DNA of 64,000 bases from an uncultured Prevotellaceae bacterium (GCA_946415705.1 CAMKTN010000009.1:1-64000), one strand, 5' to 3'. Shown: positions 34,319 to 44,346, counted from the first letter of the stretch. The notes: generated by a model from the letters alone, not told the origin. Translations and numbers: made by a program.

Positions 34319-35713
34319 CTACTTGCGGCCGTAAGAGGGATCCACTTTGATGAAGGCGGTGACAGCAAAGGTGACGAGGCAGCAGGCCATGACCCACCAG
34401 AAGAAGCCTACATAGCCCAGCGTGTCGGCCATCCAACCGGCAATCATACCAGGAATCATCATACCCAGTGCTTGCATGGCGGTGCAGATGCTGAAGACGG
34501 CGGTACTGCGCTCGCCCTGAGAGAAATAGACAAGATAGAGCATATAGGCCGTGAAGCCGAAGCCGTAGCCAAACTGCTCGATGAAGACACATGTATTGAC
34601 CACAAGCAACGAAGGTGCAACGGCAGAGGCCAGATAGACATAAACCAGATCAGGCAACGAAATGCTCAGCACCATAGGCCACAGCCAACGCTTCAACCCG
34701 TGGCGCGACACACACCAGCCACCGAGCAGACCGCCGATGGTGAGGCCGATAATACCTATCGTTCCATAGACAAAACCCACGGTTTCGGTGGAGAATGCTA
34801 AGCCGCCAGCGTCCGTGCTATCAAGCAGAAAGGGGTTGGCAATCTTCACCAATTGGCCCTCCGGGAAGCGGAAGAGGAGCATGAAGAATAGGGCGGGAAT
34901 AATGTGAGGCTTGGTGAAGAATGTCTTCAGCGCAAGCCAGAAGTCGCGGAGGATGCCTGATGGGCGACGCTCCTCCACAGCGACCTTGGGCAATGCCACT
35001 GCGTGCCAGAGCCACAGCGCCAGGAAAAGACCAGCTAAGACCAAGAAGGAGATGCTCCATGCCATAGGGATGGACTGCGAATGCTCCAGCCAACCGGCAA
35101 ACATGACCAGTAAGCCTTGACCAAAGATATTGCCAATGCGATAGAACGTAGAGCGGATGCCTACATAAAGGCTTTGGTCGTGGGTGTCCAAGCCCAAGAT
35201 ATAGAAGCCGTCGGCAGCGATGTCGTGCGTAGCACTGGCAAAGGCCAGAAGCCAGAAGAATGCCAACGAACCCTGCAACCAGTAGGCTGTGGGCAGCGTG
35301 AAGGCAATGCCTGCAAAACCAGCGCCGATGAGCAACTGCATCAACAGAACCCACCACCGCTCAGTCTTCACCGCTGCAATGAAAGGGCTCCACAGGGGTT
35401 TGATGACCCAAGGCAGATAGAGCCACGAGGTGTAGAGAGCCAAGTCGGTGTTGGAGAGGCCCATGCGTTTGTACATCGTAGTGGCAATGACCATGACTGC
35501 GACGTATGGCAAAGCCTCGGCAAGGTAGAGGGAGGGCACCCAAGCGTAGGGGCGGGAGGAAGACTCTCCCCCCTGCCTGTCCGTCCTCGGCTTAGGAGTT
35601 AAGCCTCGGTCGCTCGGGGAACTTGACATTAAGTCAACTTCCTTGTCCTTCGCTACCCTTGTAGGGAGGGGAGTAGAATGTGTTTGAGCGGTTGTATTCA
35701 TATTATTGACCAT
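34319..35713 (-). CDS. AmpG-like MFS transporter
   Basis: A 464-residue, 12-helix transporter. YAWVPSLYLAEALPYVAVMVIATTMYKRMGLSNTDLALYTSWLYLPWVIKPLWSPF is the signature of the AmpG-like family in Bacteroidetes, probably importing muropeptides or related sugars. The first 50 or so residues, before SRPYAWVP, are atypical and hydrophilic. They are translated from the 105-bp dispersed repeat (35567-35672), and no ATG lies between the repeat and the conserved core, so the start is uncertain (Met1, Met5 or Met29). The next gene upstream on this strand is a second MFS protein. Confidence 0.85.
   Translation of the reverse strand: MVNNMNTTAQTHSTPLPTRVAKDKEVDLMSSSPSDRGLTPKPRTDRQGGESSSRPYAWVPSLYLAEALPYVAVMVIATTMYKRMGLSNTDLALYTSWLYLPWVIKPLWSPFIAAVKTERWWVLLMQLLIGAGFAGIAFTLPTAYWLQGSLAFFWLLAFASATHDIAADGFYILGLDTHDQSLYVGIRSTFYRIGNIFGQGLLVMFAGWLEHSQSIPMAWSISFLVLAGLFLALWLWHAVALPKVAVEERRPSGILRDFWLALKTFFTKPHIIPALFFMLLFRFPEGQLVKIANPFLLDSTDAGGLAFSTETVGFVYGTIGIIGLTIGGLLGGWCVSRHGLKRWLWPMVLSISLPDLVYVYLASAVAPSLLVVNTCVFIEQFGYGFGFTAYMLYLVYFSQGERSTAVFSICTAMQALGMMIPGMIAGWMADTLGYVGFFWWVMACCLVTFAVTAFIKVDPSYGRK
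35567..35672 (-). repeat. About 105-bp dispersed structured element, copy B
   Basis: Related to 20041-20149; hairpins ggctta-ggagt-taagcc, ttgac-attaa-gtcaa and ccct-tgt-aggg. It overlaps the 5' coding part of the AmpG-like gene on the minus strand. Confidence 0.7.
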
Positions 35714-35729
35714 TGTCCATTGTCAATTT

Positions 35730-36953
35730 TCAATTGTCCATTCCCCTCTGGGGCAGGTGGGAGAGTCTGCCGGCGATGAGGGCTGGGACGGCCATGAAGG
35801 CATCGAGGGTGAAGAAGGCTCTGAAGCCCAGATACTCCGCCAAGCCGCCGGAGATGGCCATCGGGAGGAGCATCACCAGGGCTACGGCCGGGATATAGAT
35901 GTAGTTGACGGTGCTGCTATAACGCTCGCCGGAGACGGCACGGATATAGGGAATGCACGCATTCAGCCCGAGGCCGAAGGTGAACTGAGCCACGAACGTG
36001 GCGAGGCAGAGCATCGGCAGCGTCTGCGGGGGCCAGAGGGTCATGGCGTAATACACAAAGGGCGACAGCACCAGCGTGACATGTGCGAAGGGAATGGAAG
36101 AGAAGACTTTTGTCTTGCGCTCCCACCTACTGCCGAGGCCGAGGCCAAGGGAAAAGGCGATGATACCGACCGTACCCTGCGCCATACCAATCCACTGCAG
36201 CGAGCAGCCCAGGCCTCCTTCGCTCACGGGCGCCAATAGGAAGAGGACGCGCGTGTGAAACATCAGCGCCTGCGGCAGCAACAGGAAGAACAGGCACAAC
36301 AGGGCGGCACTGCGCCAACGAGGCGCCTCGGCCTCCGCCTCACGCGGTTCATCAGTAGCAGGAACCACCTTGCGGAGCGCCCACAGCTGCCACAGCGTCA
36401 GCAACAGATAGAGGGCTGCCAGCAGATAGATGACGGTGCTCCACGACCACGCCATCGGATTGCGGTACTTGTGGAAGAACACCTCCAACGCACCCACGCT
36501 CAGTAGCGTCAGGCCGTAGGTAACGACGGTAAACGCCTGCAAGAACGTGATCTTCAGGGAATGGTAGAAGTGTTGTTCACGAGTGCTCAGCCGCTGCTCA
36601 TAGTAGGTCCGCGCTAGCAGCATGTGACAGGCACAGAGGGTACCGAGCAGAAAGAGGAGTCCGAAAAGGAGATAGGGCTGCGGCGACGGCTGTCGGACGC
36701 TGTAGGCCAGCGCGAACAACAGTGCACACATCAGCACCTCCGTGATGCGCAGTGCATGATGCACCGCTCCGCAGCGTAGTAGCCACTCGCGCAGCCACGA
36801 CTTCAGCACCCACGGCAGCGTCAGCAGCGCACACAACAGCGTGCTTTCACCCCACCCTACTCCCAGCTGCACAAACAGCAACAGTGCCACGAAGGTTATC
36901 ATGGCACTGGGGATGGCCTCAGCGGCGAGGAGGGATGGGAGCCAGCGCATCAA
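35730..36953 (-). CDS. MFS-type membrane transporter
   Basis: A 407-residue protein with 11-12 hydrophobic helices; [53 protein letters not shown] is a divergent version of the AmpG-like start seen in the next gene, and the two are probably paralogues. The substrate is unknown. Its ATG overlaps the proS stop by 4 bp, so it is translationally coupled to proS. Confidence 0.75.
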   Translation of the reverse strand: MMRWLPSLLAAEAIPSAMITFVALLLFVQLGVGWGESTLLCALLTLPWVLKSWLREWLLRCGAVHHALRITEVLMCALLFALAYSVRQPSPQPYLLFGLLFLLGTLCACHMLLARTYYEQRLSTREQHFYHSLKITFLQAFTVVTYGLTLLSVGALEVFFHKYRNPMAWSWSTVIYLLAALYLLLTLWQLWALRKVVPATDEPREAEAEAPRWRSAALLCLFFLLLPQALMFHTRVLFLLAPVSEGGLGCSLQWIGMAQGTVGIIAFSLGLGLGSRWERKTKVFSSIPFAHVTLVLSPFVYYAMTLWPPQTLPMLCLATFVAQFTFGLGLNACIPYIRAVSGERYSSTVNYIYIPAVALVMLLPMAISGGLAEYLGFRAFFTLDAFMAVPALIAGRLSHLPQRGMDN

Positions 36954-38431
36954 TAAGAGCGGGCGATGAGGACGCGATACTTGGCAGGCTTGCCGCTGAC
37001 CATATCGGTGCCGGGTGTCTGCTCAAAGGCGAAGGGCACGCAACGGATGGTGGCCTGCGTGTCTTCCTTGATTTTAGCCTCGGTCTCGGCAGTGCCGTCC
37101 CAGTGGCAGAGGAAGAAGCCGCCGTCCTTGATGCGCTCCTTGAACTCCTCGTAGTTGTCACATTCGTAGATACGCTCATCGCGGTACTTGCGAGCCTTCT
37201 CGAAGATGGCTGTCTGCATCTCGTCGAGGAGGTTCTTGACAGCTGCGGCGATGCCGTCGCAGCTCACCGTCTCCTTCTCCAGCGTATCGCGGCGCATCAC
37301 CTCGATGGTGTTATTCTCGAGGTCGCGACCGCCCATGACGAGGCGCACGGGAATGCCCTTCAGCTCGTAGTCGGCGAACTTGAAGCCCGGGCGCTTCTGG
37401 TCGTTGTCATCCAGCTTCACGCTGATGCCCATCGCCTTCAGCTCGTCGGCAATGGCAGCCAACTTCTCGCGGATTGCAGCCAGCTGGTCATCGGTCTTAT
37501 AGATGGGGATGAGCACCACCTGGATGGGTGCCAATGCGGGCGGCAGCACGAGGCCGTTGTCGTCGGAGTGTGTCATGATGAGTGCACCCATCAGACGGGT
37601 GGAGACGCCCCACGACGTAGCCCACGCATATTCGAGTTCATTGTCCTTGTTGATGAACTGGACGCCGAAAGCCTTACCGAAGTTCTGACCCAGGAAGTGG
37701 CTGGTGCCGCTCTGCAGCGCCTTTCCGTCCTGCATCATCGCCTCGATGGTGTAGGTGTCGAGGGCACCGGCGAAACGCTCTGTCTCGCTCTTCACGCCCT
37801 GCATCACAGGCACTGCCATCACCTTCTCGGCGAAGTCGGCATACACCTTCAACATCTGGCGGGCACGTTCCTCAGCCTCCTCGCGGGTGGCATGGGCGGT
37901 GTGGCCCTCCTGCCACAGGAACTCGGCGGTGCGCAGGAACAGACGCGTACGCATCTCCCAACGCATCACGTTGCACCACTGGTTGACCAGCAGTGGCAGG
38001 TCGCGGTAGGAATGGATCCAGTTCTTGAACGTATTCCAGATGATGGTCTCGGAGGTAGGACGGATGATGAGTTCCTCCTCCAGCTTGGCCTCGGGATCTA
38101 CGACGACACCGTCATGTGTCTCGTTGGTCTTCAAGCGATAGTGTGTCACCACGGCACACTCCTTTGCGAAGCCCTCGACATGCTCGGCCTCGCGCGAAAG
38201 GAAGCTCTTGGGGATGAGCAGGGGGAAATAGGCGTTCTGCACACCTGTCTGCTTGAACATATCGTCCAGCGTGCGCTGCATCTTCTCCCAGATGGCGTAG
38301 CCATAAGGCTTTATCACCATGCAACCGCGCACATCGCTCTGTTCAGCGAGGTCCGCTTTTACCACCAATTCATTATACCATTGCGAGTAATTCTCGCTGC
38401 GTTTTGTTAAATCTTTTAGTTCTTTTGCCAT
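36950..38431 (-). CDS. proS: Prolyl-tRNA synthetase (archaeal/eukaryal type)
   Basis: A 493-residue class II synthetase charging tRNA-Pro. [49 protein letters not shown], motif 2-like [27 protein letters not shown], and motif 3 [24 protein letters not shown] are all present. There is no bacterial INS editing domain, and the C-terminal zinc-like extension and final Tyr (ARSY) mark the archaeal-type (ProS3) form usual in Bacteroidetes. It leads a coupled pair with the MFS gene. Confidence 0.95.
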   Translation of the reverse strand: MAKELKDLTKRSENYSQWYNELVVKADLAEQSDVRGCMVIKPYGYAIWEKMQRTLDDMFKQTGVQNAYFPLLIPKSFLSREAEHVEGFAKECAVVTHYRLKTNETHDGVVVDPEAKLEEELIIRPTSETIIWNTFKNWIHSYRDLPLLVNQWCNVMRWEMRTRLFLRTAEFLWQEGHTAHATREEAEERARQMLKVYADFAEKVMAVPVMQGVKSETERFAGALDTYTIEAMMQDGKALQSGTSHFLGQNFGKAFGVQFINKDNELEYAWATSWGVSTRLMGALIMTHSDDNGLVLPPALAPIQVVLIPIYKTDDQLAAIREKLAAIADELKAMGISVKLDDNDQKRPGFKFADYELKGIPVRLVMGGRDLENNTIEVMRRDTLEKETVSCDGIAAAVKNLLDEMQTAIFEKARKYRDERIYECDNYEEFKERIKDGGFFLCHWDGTAETEAKIKEDTQATIRCVPFAFEQTPGTDMVSGKPAKYRVLIARSY

Positions 38432-38646
38432 ATTTCTGATGCGACTGCGTCGCGGTTTAATGTTTCATGCTTCACATTTTAAAAGGGCTCTGTCCTTCTG
38501 TTTTCACAAATTCGGGTGCAAAGTTAGCGATTTTTTCGCGTGAAACTACAAAATCTTCCATCTTTCATCGCTCGTCTGTAATCTTTTTTGTACTTTTGCA
38601 CCCAGAAAATGATTTTTTAACTATTCATTCATTAAACACAACAATT

Positions 38647-39372
38647 ATGAAAGGATTAAAGTTTTATGCATTCGCCCTCTGCGCTGCTTTGCTGTTTCAA
38701 TCCTGTGGCATGAATAATACCACGAAGGCTGCCTTGATTGGTGGCGGTAGTGGTGCCGCTCTCGGCGCCGCTCTCGGTGGTATCCTTGCCAAGAACAACA
38801 AAGGTCAGTGGGCTGGCATTGCAGGTGCTGCAGGTGCTGTAACAGGTGCTGCCGTAGGCGCCATCATCGGCAACAAGATGGACAAAGCCGCTGATGCTGC
38901 CAAGGAACTTGAGAACGCACAGGTAGAGACCGTTACCGACGGCAATGGCCTGAAGGCTGTGAAGCTGACTTTCGACAGCGGTATCCTCTTCGACTCTGGT
39001 AAGTCCACCCTGCGTTCCGCTGCTCAGAGCACCCTCACCAACTTCGTCAACAAGGTGCTGAAGCAGAACCCCGACATGAACGTCGGCATCCTCGGTTACA
39101 CCGACAACCAGGGCTTCAAGAGCGCTAAGACAAAGGCCCAGAGCCAGGAGATGAACAAGCAGCTCTCACAGGATCGTGCACAGTCTGTATGCAACTACAT
39201 CATCGGCCAGGGCGCTGCTTCCAGCCAGATTAAGGAAGTCGTCGGCTTCGGCGAGGAGAACCCCGTTGCCAGCAACGAGACCGCTGAAGGTCGTCAGCAG
39301 AACCGCCGCGTGGAGGTTTACCTCTATGCCAGCGAGGAGATGATTAAGGCTGCTCAGCAGGCTATTCAGTAA
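38647..39372 (+). CDS. OmpA-family lipoprotein
   Basis: The real start is ATG 38647 (MKGLKFYAFALCAALLFQSC lipobox); the track ORF extends upstream past the TACTTTTG promoter box. The 241-residue protein has a glycine-zipper segment (ALIGGGSGAALGAALGGILAKNNKGQWAGIAGAAGAVTGAAVGAIIGNKMD), then a C-terminal OmpA peptidoglycan-binding domain (LTFDSGILFDSGKSTLRSAAQSTLTNF...ILGYTDNQG...LSQDRAQSVCNYI...GFGEENPVASNETAEGRQQNRRVEV). It likely tethers the outer membrane to peptidoglycan. Confidence 0.9.
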   Translation: MKGLKFYAFALCAALLFQSCGMNNTTKAALIGGGSGAALGAALGGILAKNNKGQWAGIAGAAGAVTGAAVGAIIGNKMDKAADAAKELENAQVETVTDGNGLKAVKLTFDSGILFDSGKSTLRSAAQSTLTNFVNKVLKQNPDMNVGILGYTDNQGFKSAKTKAQSQEMNKQLSQDRAQSVCNYIIGQGAASSQIKEVVGFGEENPVASNETAEGRQQNRRVEVYLYASEEMIKAAQQAIQ

Positions 39373-39393
39373 GCATCTGACTTTTCTCCTAAT

Positions 39394-39434
39394 AAATAAA
39401 TAAGGTACGCGCGATGCGCGTACCTTATTTATTT
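39394..39434. terminator. Bidirectional terminator
   Basis: A 19-bp perfect stem aaataaataaggtacgcgc with loop gat and its complement, A-rich before and T-rich after, between the convergent OmpA-like and TRIC genes. Confidence 0.88.
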
Positions 39435-39435
39435 C

Positions 39436-40098
39436 CTATTCCTCTATGCCCTTGATGTAGGGAAGACTCCAGTGATACTTGACGGCCAGCATACGAATGC
39501 CGATGGCCACGGTGCAGGACAAGAGAGCGCAGCCCTCTGGCGTCCAGCCCCAACGCAAGAACAGGACATAGACGATACCGCCGGCCAGGCAACAGGTGGC
39601 ATAGATCTCCTTGCGGAAGATGAGCGGCACCTCGTTGATGAGGATATCACGCAGCACACCGCCGCCGGCACCCGTGATGCAGCCCAGACAGATGGCAGCC
39701 CATGTGGGGAATCCCAATGCCAGCGACTTCTCGATACCGATGACATTGAACAGCGAGAAGCCGATGCAGTCGAACAGGAACCACGTATTATTCTGTCGCA
39801 CCAGCACCTTGCGGAACACAAACACCCACAGCAAACCGAAGATGCAGGCCAGGAGATAGATGGGTTCCTCCAACCAGAAGGGTGGTTTGCCAATCATCAG
39901 GTCACGGATGGTGCCGCCGCCACAGGCTGTCGCGATGCCCACGATGAGTGCGCCGAACAAATCGAAATGCTTAGCCGAAGCCAGACGAGCGCCGGAGACA
40001 GCGCCCGCCAGCGTGCCGATGACTTCGAGGATTACAAAAGACCAGGGGATGCTCAGCATAGCTCCCATCTCCTGAAAGAAGGTTTTAATGATTTCCAT
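39436..40098 (-). CDS. TRIC-type trimeric intracellular cation channel (UPF0126)
   Basis: A 220-residue, seven-helix membrane protein with internal duplication: LEVIGTLAGAVSGARLASAKHFDLFGALIVGIATACGGGTIRDLMIG and FDCIGFSLFNVIGIEKSLALGFPTWAAICLGCITGAGGGVLRDILINEVP. The GGG.(I/L)RD motifs in each half are diagnostic for the bacterial TRIC/YicG family. It is last of the minus-strand run from rpoD; 1 bp after DUF5103. Confidence 0.92.
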   Translation of the reverse strand: MEIIKTFFQEMGAMLSIPWSFVILEVIGTLAGAVSGARLASAKHFDLFGALIVGIATACGGGTIRDLMIGKPPFWLEEPIYLLACIFGLLWVFVFRKVLVRQNNTWFLFDCIGFSLFNVIGIEKSLALGFPTWAAICLGCITGAGGGVLRDILINEVPLIFRKEIYATCCLAGGIVYVLFLRWGWTPEGCALLSCTVAIGIRMLAVKYHWSLPYIKGIEE

Positions 40099-41334
40099 CT
40101 ATTTGTTATTCAATTTGAGGAATCCTGCGAGGGCATCGTAGCGAGCACCCTGTGGACGATAATAGACAAGAATGAGATATTCGTTTTCGGTCTGGTAGAA
40201 GTCACCCTCGGTAAGTAGTGTCCGCCCTACCCCGTTCACGTATTGTCGGAACTGGTAGTTATAATAGCCCTGCTTCAGCAGCACACCGCATTCATACATC
40301 CGCGCCTGCTCATCATAATGCATCTTGCACTCCGGATCGGGATTGCCATTGTTCCAGAGACCGCACACATAGACATCGCCTTCAGGCAGGCGCGGCATTT
40401 GAAGCTGGAAATGCACGAAGAGGTATTCACATTGCGTGGCATTGTCCTCGTCGCCTGTATGACGGATGATATACCCGCCGTTGACGTCTTTGTCGTAGGT
40501 GTAGTTATGTTGCGGAGCGAAAGAGAACAGCGTAGCGTGGTACTGCTCACCCACCCAAGCCATCTTATCGACATTCAAGCCGTTGAGGCGCACGTCCAGG
40601 ATTTCGAACTTATGGAACTCGGCCCCGGCATCGAAGATCAGGTCTCGTCGATGGTTCCACTCCACGCCACGGGAGTGCTGTATGTTCGGCGGCAGGTTCA
40701 CCACCGCCGTATCCCAGCGGCGGTTCTGCATCACCACGGTTTTCAGCTCACGCGTAGGATCCACGACGCGACAGCCGCCATAGCTGACAGCATACGTCAA
40801 CTGCTGATGCCGCTGCTGGAAGTCAATATCCGTGTTAGTGAGCACCTCACCCGTGATATTCATTAGGGGCTGGTACAGCGAGAAGCAAGCTTCCAGGACT
40901 GGTTCGTCGCTGGCGTCGCGCTCATCGCTATATACGCGAACGCGATAGTTGCCCGGCAACAGCAGGCGCACATCCTCGCTGGGGAACGAAAAACGATAGT
41001 GGGTGTAGAGCACCGTGGTGTTGAAGCTCGTCTCGTAGTCCTCGATGGGCAGGCCATTGAAGCCCGTCATATAATCGCTTTCGAAGATTTCCGTGTTCGG
41101 ACTCCAGTCGGCATTGCAGTACTCCACCTTGTAGATATAGCGTGTGTATTCGTGCGACAGCTCGTCGAAACAGATCTCCACGCTCGTTCCCACCTCCGCC
41201 ACAGGCGGTAGCAGCGGGTCGTCATCCACGATGACCTGCACCGTCCGCACCTGCTCCGAGAAACTACGCGTCTGCTGCGCCACCGCCCACAGCGGCAGCA
41301 AAAAGAAAGCGGTTATCAAACAATTTCTAGTCAT
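40099..41334 (-). CDS. DUF5103 family secreted protein
   Basis: A 411-residue exported protein (signal MTRNCLITAFFLLPLWAVAQ). The pattern VRTVQVIVDDDPLLPPVAEVGTSVEICFDELSHEYTRYIYKVEYCNADWSPN, YMTGFNGLPIEDYETSFNT and Y.HYRFSFPS is that of DUF5103, a Bacteroidetes-only family of beta-rich surface or periplasmic proteins. Its function is unknown. It is between mtgA and the TRIC gene in a compact run. Confidence 0.82.
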   Translation of the reverse strand: MTRNCLITAFFLLPLWAVAQQTRSFSEQVRTVQVIVDDDPLLPPVAEVGTSVEICFDELSHEYTRYIYKVEYCNADWSPNTEIFESDYMTGFNGLPIEDYETSFNTTVLYTHYRFSFPSEDVRLLLPGNYRVRVYSDERDASDEPVLEACFSLYQPLMNITGEVLTNTDIDFQQRHQQLTYAVSYGGCRVVDPTRELKTVVMQNRRWDTAVVNLPPNIQHSRGVEWNHRRDLIFDAGAEFHKFEILDVRLNGLNVDKMAWVGEQYHATLFSFAPQHNYTYDKDVNGGYIIRHTGDEDNATQCEYLFVHFQLQMPRLPEGDVYVCGLWNNGNPDPECKMHYDEQARMYECGVLLKQGYYNYQFRQYVNGVGRTLLTEGDFYQTENEYLILVYYRPQGARYDALAGFLKLNNK

Positions 41335-41366
41335 CGTTATTTCGTTATTACGTTATTACGACATCC

Positions 41367-42059
41367 TCACTTCTCAATTTTCATTTGAGGGATGTATTTC
41401 ATCTGGCGCATAATCCACGTCTGCCGTTTGAGCATATAGCCCGAAGGGTTCTTACTGCTGAAGCGCAATGGGTTCGGCAACGTGGCCGCGATGAGGGCAC
41501 ACTGCGGTCGTGTCAGCTGCGCAGCCGTGCATCCGAAATGCCACTGCGCCACCGCCTCGGCACCATAGATGCCGTCCCCCATCTCGATGGAGTTGAGATA
41601 GACCTCCATAATGCGCTGCTTACTCCAAAAGACTTCTATCAGGAAGGTGAAGTAGGCCTCAAGTCCCTTGCGCACCCAAGAGTGGTCGGGCCACAAGAAC
41701 ACATTCTTGGCCGTTTGCTGGGTGATGGTGCTGGCGCCACGCTGACGTTTGCCTTTTCGGTTCTCCTCAAGGGCCTTCTCAATGGCCTCATAGTCGAAGC
41801 CGTGGTGCTCCATGAAACGTTGGTCCTCAGAAGCCATCACCGCCACAGGCATGTATATCGACATCTCCTCCAGCGGAACCCAGTGATGCCGCAAGCGCAG
41901 CGACTCACCCTTCTCCACCTGTTGCACACAGCGGATGACCATCAGCGGCGTCACAGGTACAGGCAGCCAGCGATAGACCACTACCGCTCCGATGCTAGTG
42001 GCAAAGAACAGCACCACCAGCCACTGCAACCATTTCTGTAAACGCCGTAGGAGTTTCAC
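41367..42059 (-). CDS. mtgA: Monofunctional peptidoglycan transglycosylase
   Basis: A 230-residue protein with one N-terminal membrane helix ([20 protein letters not shown]) and a GT51 domain: catalytic Glu in [58 protein letters not shown] (second Glu), and the final R/K-rich [12 protein letters not shown]. It polymerises lipid II into glycan strands without a transpeptidase domain. It lies in the rpoD-to-TRIC run. Confidence 0.95.
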   Translation of the reverse strand: MKLLRRLQKWLQWLVVLFFATSIGAVVVYRWLPVPVTPLMVIRCVQQVEKGESLRLRHHWVPLEEMSIYMPVAVMASEDQRFMEHHGFDYEAIEKALEENRKGKRQRGASTITQQTAKNVFLWPDHSWVRKGLEAYFTFLIEVFWSKQRIMEVYLNSIEMGDGIYGAEAVAQWHFGCTAAQLTRPQCALIAATLPNPLRFSSKNPSGYMLKRQTWIMRQMKYIPQMKIEK

Positions 42060-42117
42060 CTTAAACCTTAAACGTTAAGCCTTAAACGACAAATTTTCAA
42101 TTCTCAATTCTCAATTT

Positions 42118-42384
42118 TCAACTCACCAGCCCAGCCTCGCGCCAGTCGTTCATGACCTTCTCTGCATCACGCAAAGCCGTAGCTTCATCTACGTCGTACT
42201 CTTCCGTGAGCAGATGAGCCAGCATCGGTGCATCGAAGTCCTTTCCCTCGACAGCACGCCACAGATAGGCAGCGCTCTCATTGAGGCTGATAATCTTGGA
42301 GAAATCGATATTCTCCTTACCATAGCCCATGACGATGGTCTCGCCACAGATGACTCTTAATTCAAATCCGTCTTTTATTCGCAT
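42118..42384 (-). CDS. PqqD-family peptide-binding protein
   Basis: An 88-residue protein: the strand-rich N-half GFELRVICGETIVMGYGKENIDFSKIISLNESAAYLWRAVEGK, then a winged-helix-like half APMLAHLLTEEYDVDEATALRDAEKVMNDWREAGLV. This is the PqqD/RRE fold, which recognises RiPP leader peptides. No radical SAM or cyclase gene is nearby; the partners here are an S26-like peptidase and an HPr-kinase-like protein. Confidence 0.85.
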   Translation of the reverse strand: MRIKDGFELRVICGETIVMGYGKENIDFSKIISLNESAAYLWRAVEGKDFDAPMLAHLLTEEYDVDEATALRDAEKVMNDWREAGLVS

Positions 42385-42422
42385 AACTTTTTAAATTTGT
42401 AACTTCCTATTTAACTTCCCTT

Positions 42423-42968
42423 TCAAATAGTCGTTTTATAGATGAACAGCAGCCCGCGCCGGATTGGCAACAGGCGTCGCCAAAGTCGGATTCTGCGCTG
42501 CAGCGTAGGATCGTTGGCCAGCAACACATGGCCATTCGGACGCAGGTATTCAGTTACGACACCGCAGACATCGCTCTTCGTGCAATGCTCCGTACCTCGG
42601 ATATTACCATCCCCCATGAGTGTGATGGCATCGCCGTCAATGGCAATGATGCGATGAAGCACAAAGTGTCCTGGGCTAATTTCTGCCAGCACGGCATCAC
42701 CGACCTGCAGCTCCGTCCACGGTGCCAACTTCACGCGGTCGCGCAGATGTTCCAGGAACGGACGCATCGAGTAGCCCTTCACCGAGATGATAGCCGTCTT
42801 ACCGTCAGCAACAGCCTGGCGCACCAAAGGCAGCAACTTGTCATTGGGCATCTCAATCCGCGCCATTGCCGCCGCTTCCGCATCGGCATAGCGCCGCTGC
42901 TTAGCACATCGCCAAGGCGTCGCCACCCATCGGGCAAGGGTTTTGATGAAGTCTTTGATACGGCTCAT
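42423..42968 (-). CDS. S24/S26-family signal peptidase-like protein
   Basis: The track start at 43028 would translate a gggcttat-type spacer repeat; MSRIKDFIKT at 42968 is preferred (181 residues). KGYSMRPFL carries the candidate nucleophile Ser67, HFVLHRII has His105, and MGDGN follows, the order of the SipW/ER-type Ser-His-Asp signal peptidases rather than the Ser-Lys bacterial type. No membrane helix is evident. It is grouped with PqqD and an HPr-kinase-like gene, suggesting leader-peptide cleavage. Confidence 0.75.
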   Translation of the reverse strand: MSRIKDFIKTLARWVATPWRCAKQRRYADAEAAAMARIEMPNDKLLPLVRQAVADGKTAIISVKGYSMRPFLEHLRDRVKLAPWTELQVGDAVLAEISPGHFVLHRIIAIDGDAITLMGDGNIRGTEHCTKSDVCGVVTEYLRPNGHVLLANDPTLQRRIRLWRRLLPIRRGLLFIYKTTI

Positions 42969-43000
42969 GGGGCTTATAGGGCTTATAAGTCTTATTGGGC

Positions 43001-43891
43001 TTATTGGACCTTCACTGCCCCAAAGCACACCCTGACCGCCTCCTCATCCGGTCGGCAGCCGAGCCAGAAGATGGGCGTAAGTTCAAGGAGGTGTGAAAGG
43101 GTGTTGCAGATACTCATATACACGCGGCGATCCCATTTCATCGAGCTCACGGCCGGCAGCAGAGCGGCGAAAGCCTCGACCGTTGCCATGCGACGAATCG
43201 TATTCTCTGGCTTTTGCTCCAAACGTGTGATGGCACCTACCGGTGCCCATATATTGCGATAGCAGGGTGTCTTTCCGCTCCAAGGGGAACCGTAGATACG
43301 TGTCTCCCCATCGATGATGCGCACCACAGGATTGTCATCGTTCATCAGGTCGCAGCCCTCGATATACTTGTGCCACAACCAGGTATGTGTGCTCTTGCCC
43401 GTGCCGCTCGGGGCCGTGAAGAGGTAACCATAGCCGGCATGGCGGATGACGGAAGCATGGACGAGCAGTGTCTCCAAGGGTGCCGCCGCAAAAGCATAAG
43501 CCATCATCAGCGCATTGTTGAGTCCGAACTGATGCTGGCGCAGACTGTTCCCCGTGAGCACCGCCTGGCAATGGCGGAAGTCATCATGGGCCGTCATACA
43601 ACAGCTGAGGGCTCCGCCATCACAGTCGGGCAGACTAATCTCAAAGGCGTAGCTACCGTCCGGCTGACGATAGACACCATGATTGGCACCACCGCAGTCG
43701 AACTGCCCGATTTCTTCCCATGAGGAGAAATCCGGTGCACAGCCTTCAGCAACCTCCATATCAAAAAGCACATCGCCCTCTTCCTCGCATACGAACGGCG
43801 AGAAAGAGGGGATGAGATCCTTACTGGCCAGCGATGCGGGAAAGCGTACTTCCAGACGATGTTCCGCAACTTTATAACGGGCAACACTCAT
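43001..43891 (-). CDS. HPr kinase-like P-loop protein
   Basis: A 296-residue protein. The C-half has HASVIRHAGYGYLFTAPSGTGKSTHTWLW (Walker A at 160-167) and DLMNDDNPVVRI (ND-D), the arrangement of HprK/PEPCK-fold kinases. The N-half is a beta-rich domain of unknown role. Such proteins accompany PqqD proteins and peptidases in lasso-peptide and other RiPP loci, where one class phosphorylates the peptide. The ATG overlaps the stop of the secreted 152-residue gene by 4 bp. Confidence 0.78.
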   Translation of the reverse strand: MSVARYKVAEHRLEVRFPASLASKDLIPSFSPFVCEEEGDVLFDMEVAEGCAPDFSSWEEIGQFDCGGANHGVYRQPDGSYAFEISLPDCDGGALSCCMTAHDDFRHCQAVLTGNSLRQHQFGLNNALMMAYAFAAAPLETLLVHASVIRHAGYGYLFTAPSGTGKSTHTWLWHKYIEGCDLMNDDNPVVRIIDGETRIYGSPWSGKTPCYRNIWAPVGAITRLEQKPENTIRRMATVEAFAALLPAVSSMKWDRRVYMSICNTLSHLLELTPIFWLGCRPDEEAVRVCFGAVKVQ

Positions 43892-44346
43892 TGGGCACTT
43901 TCCTCCATGATGATGGGACGATACTCTTCAGACTTCAGGCGGAATGCGCTGACGGGAATATTCTGAAAGCGCAAGCCGTTCTGTTTCAAGCTGCGCTTAT
44001 ACACCTTACGCCACATCCGCTGTACCTTGCGAGGTTTCTTGTCGTAGAAGATGGTGCAGATGGAATTCTTATGCCCCTGCTGCTCCATATACATCTGCAA
44101 CTGAAGGCTATAGAGCGAGCGGTCTATTAAGAACTTATGGGCAGGTTCTATCCAAGCGCTGTCAATCGTCTGGATATCCGTCATGCAAACCAAAGAATCC
44201 GTAAAGGAGATGGCGCAGCCAAACATCGCCACGCGCTGCACCTTAGGCTCTTTCCCCGTATCCTTCTCATCGGCAGCCACTGCCAGCGGCAACAGGAGAA
44301 GAATAAGAAGCAGGACCGCTTTAGCTCTTATTAATCTTATTCTCAT
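43888..44346 (-). CDS. Secreted hypothetical protein
   Basis: A 152-residue exported protein (signal AKAVLLLILLLLPLAVAA). The middle VQRVAMFGCAISFTDSLVCMTDIQTIDSAWIEPAHKFLIDRSLYSLQLQMYMEQQGHKNSICTIFYDKK is likely a conserved Bacteroidales family I cannot name. Positioned between rpoD and the HPr-kinase-like gene and coupled to the latter. It could be a substrate of the neighbouring kinase and peptidase, but this is inference. Confidence 0.6.
   Translation of the reverse strand: MRIRLIRAKAVLLLILLLLPLAVAADEKDTGKEPKVQRVAMFGCAISFTDSLVCMTDIQTIDSAWIEPAHKFLIDRSLYSLQLQMYMEQQGHKNSICTIFYDKKPRKVQRMWRKVYKRSLKQNGLRFQNIPVSAFRLKSEEYRPIIMEESAQ

Noticed and set aside
36752-38410. 552-codon plus-strand ORF opposite proS
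   Set aside because: Antisense shadow; proS is an unambiguous full-length match on the other strand.
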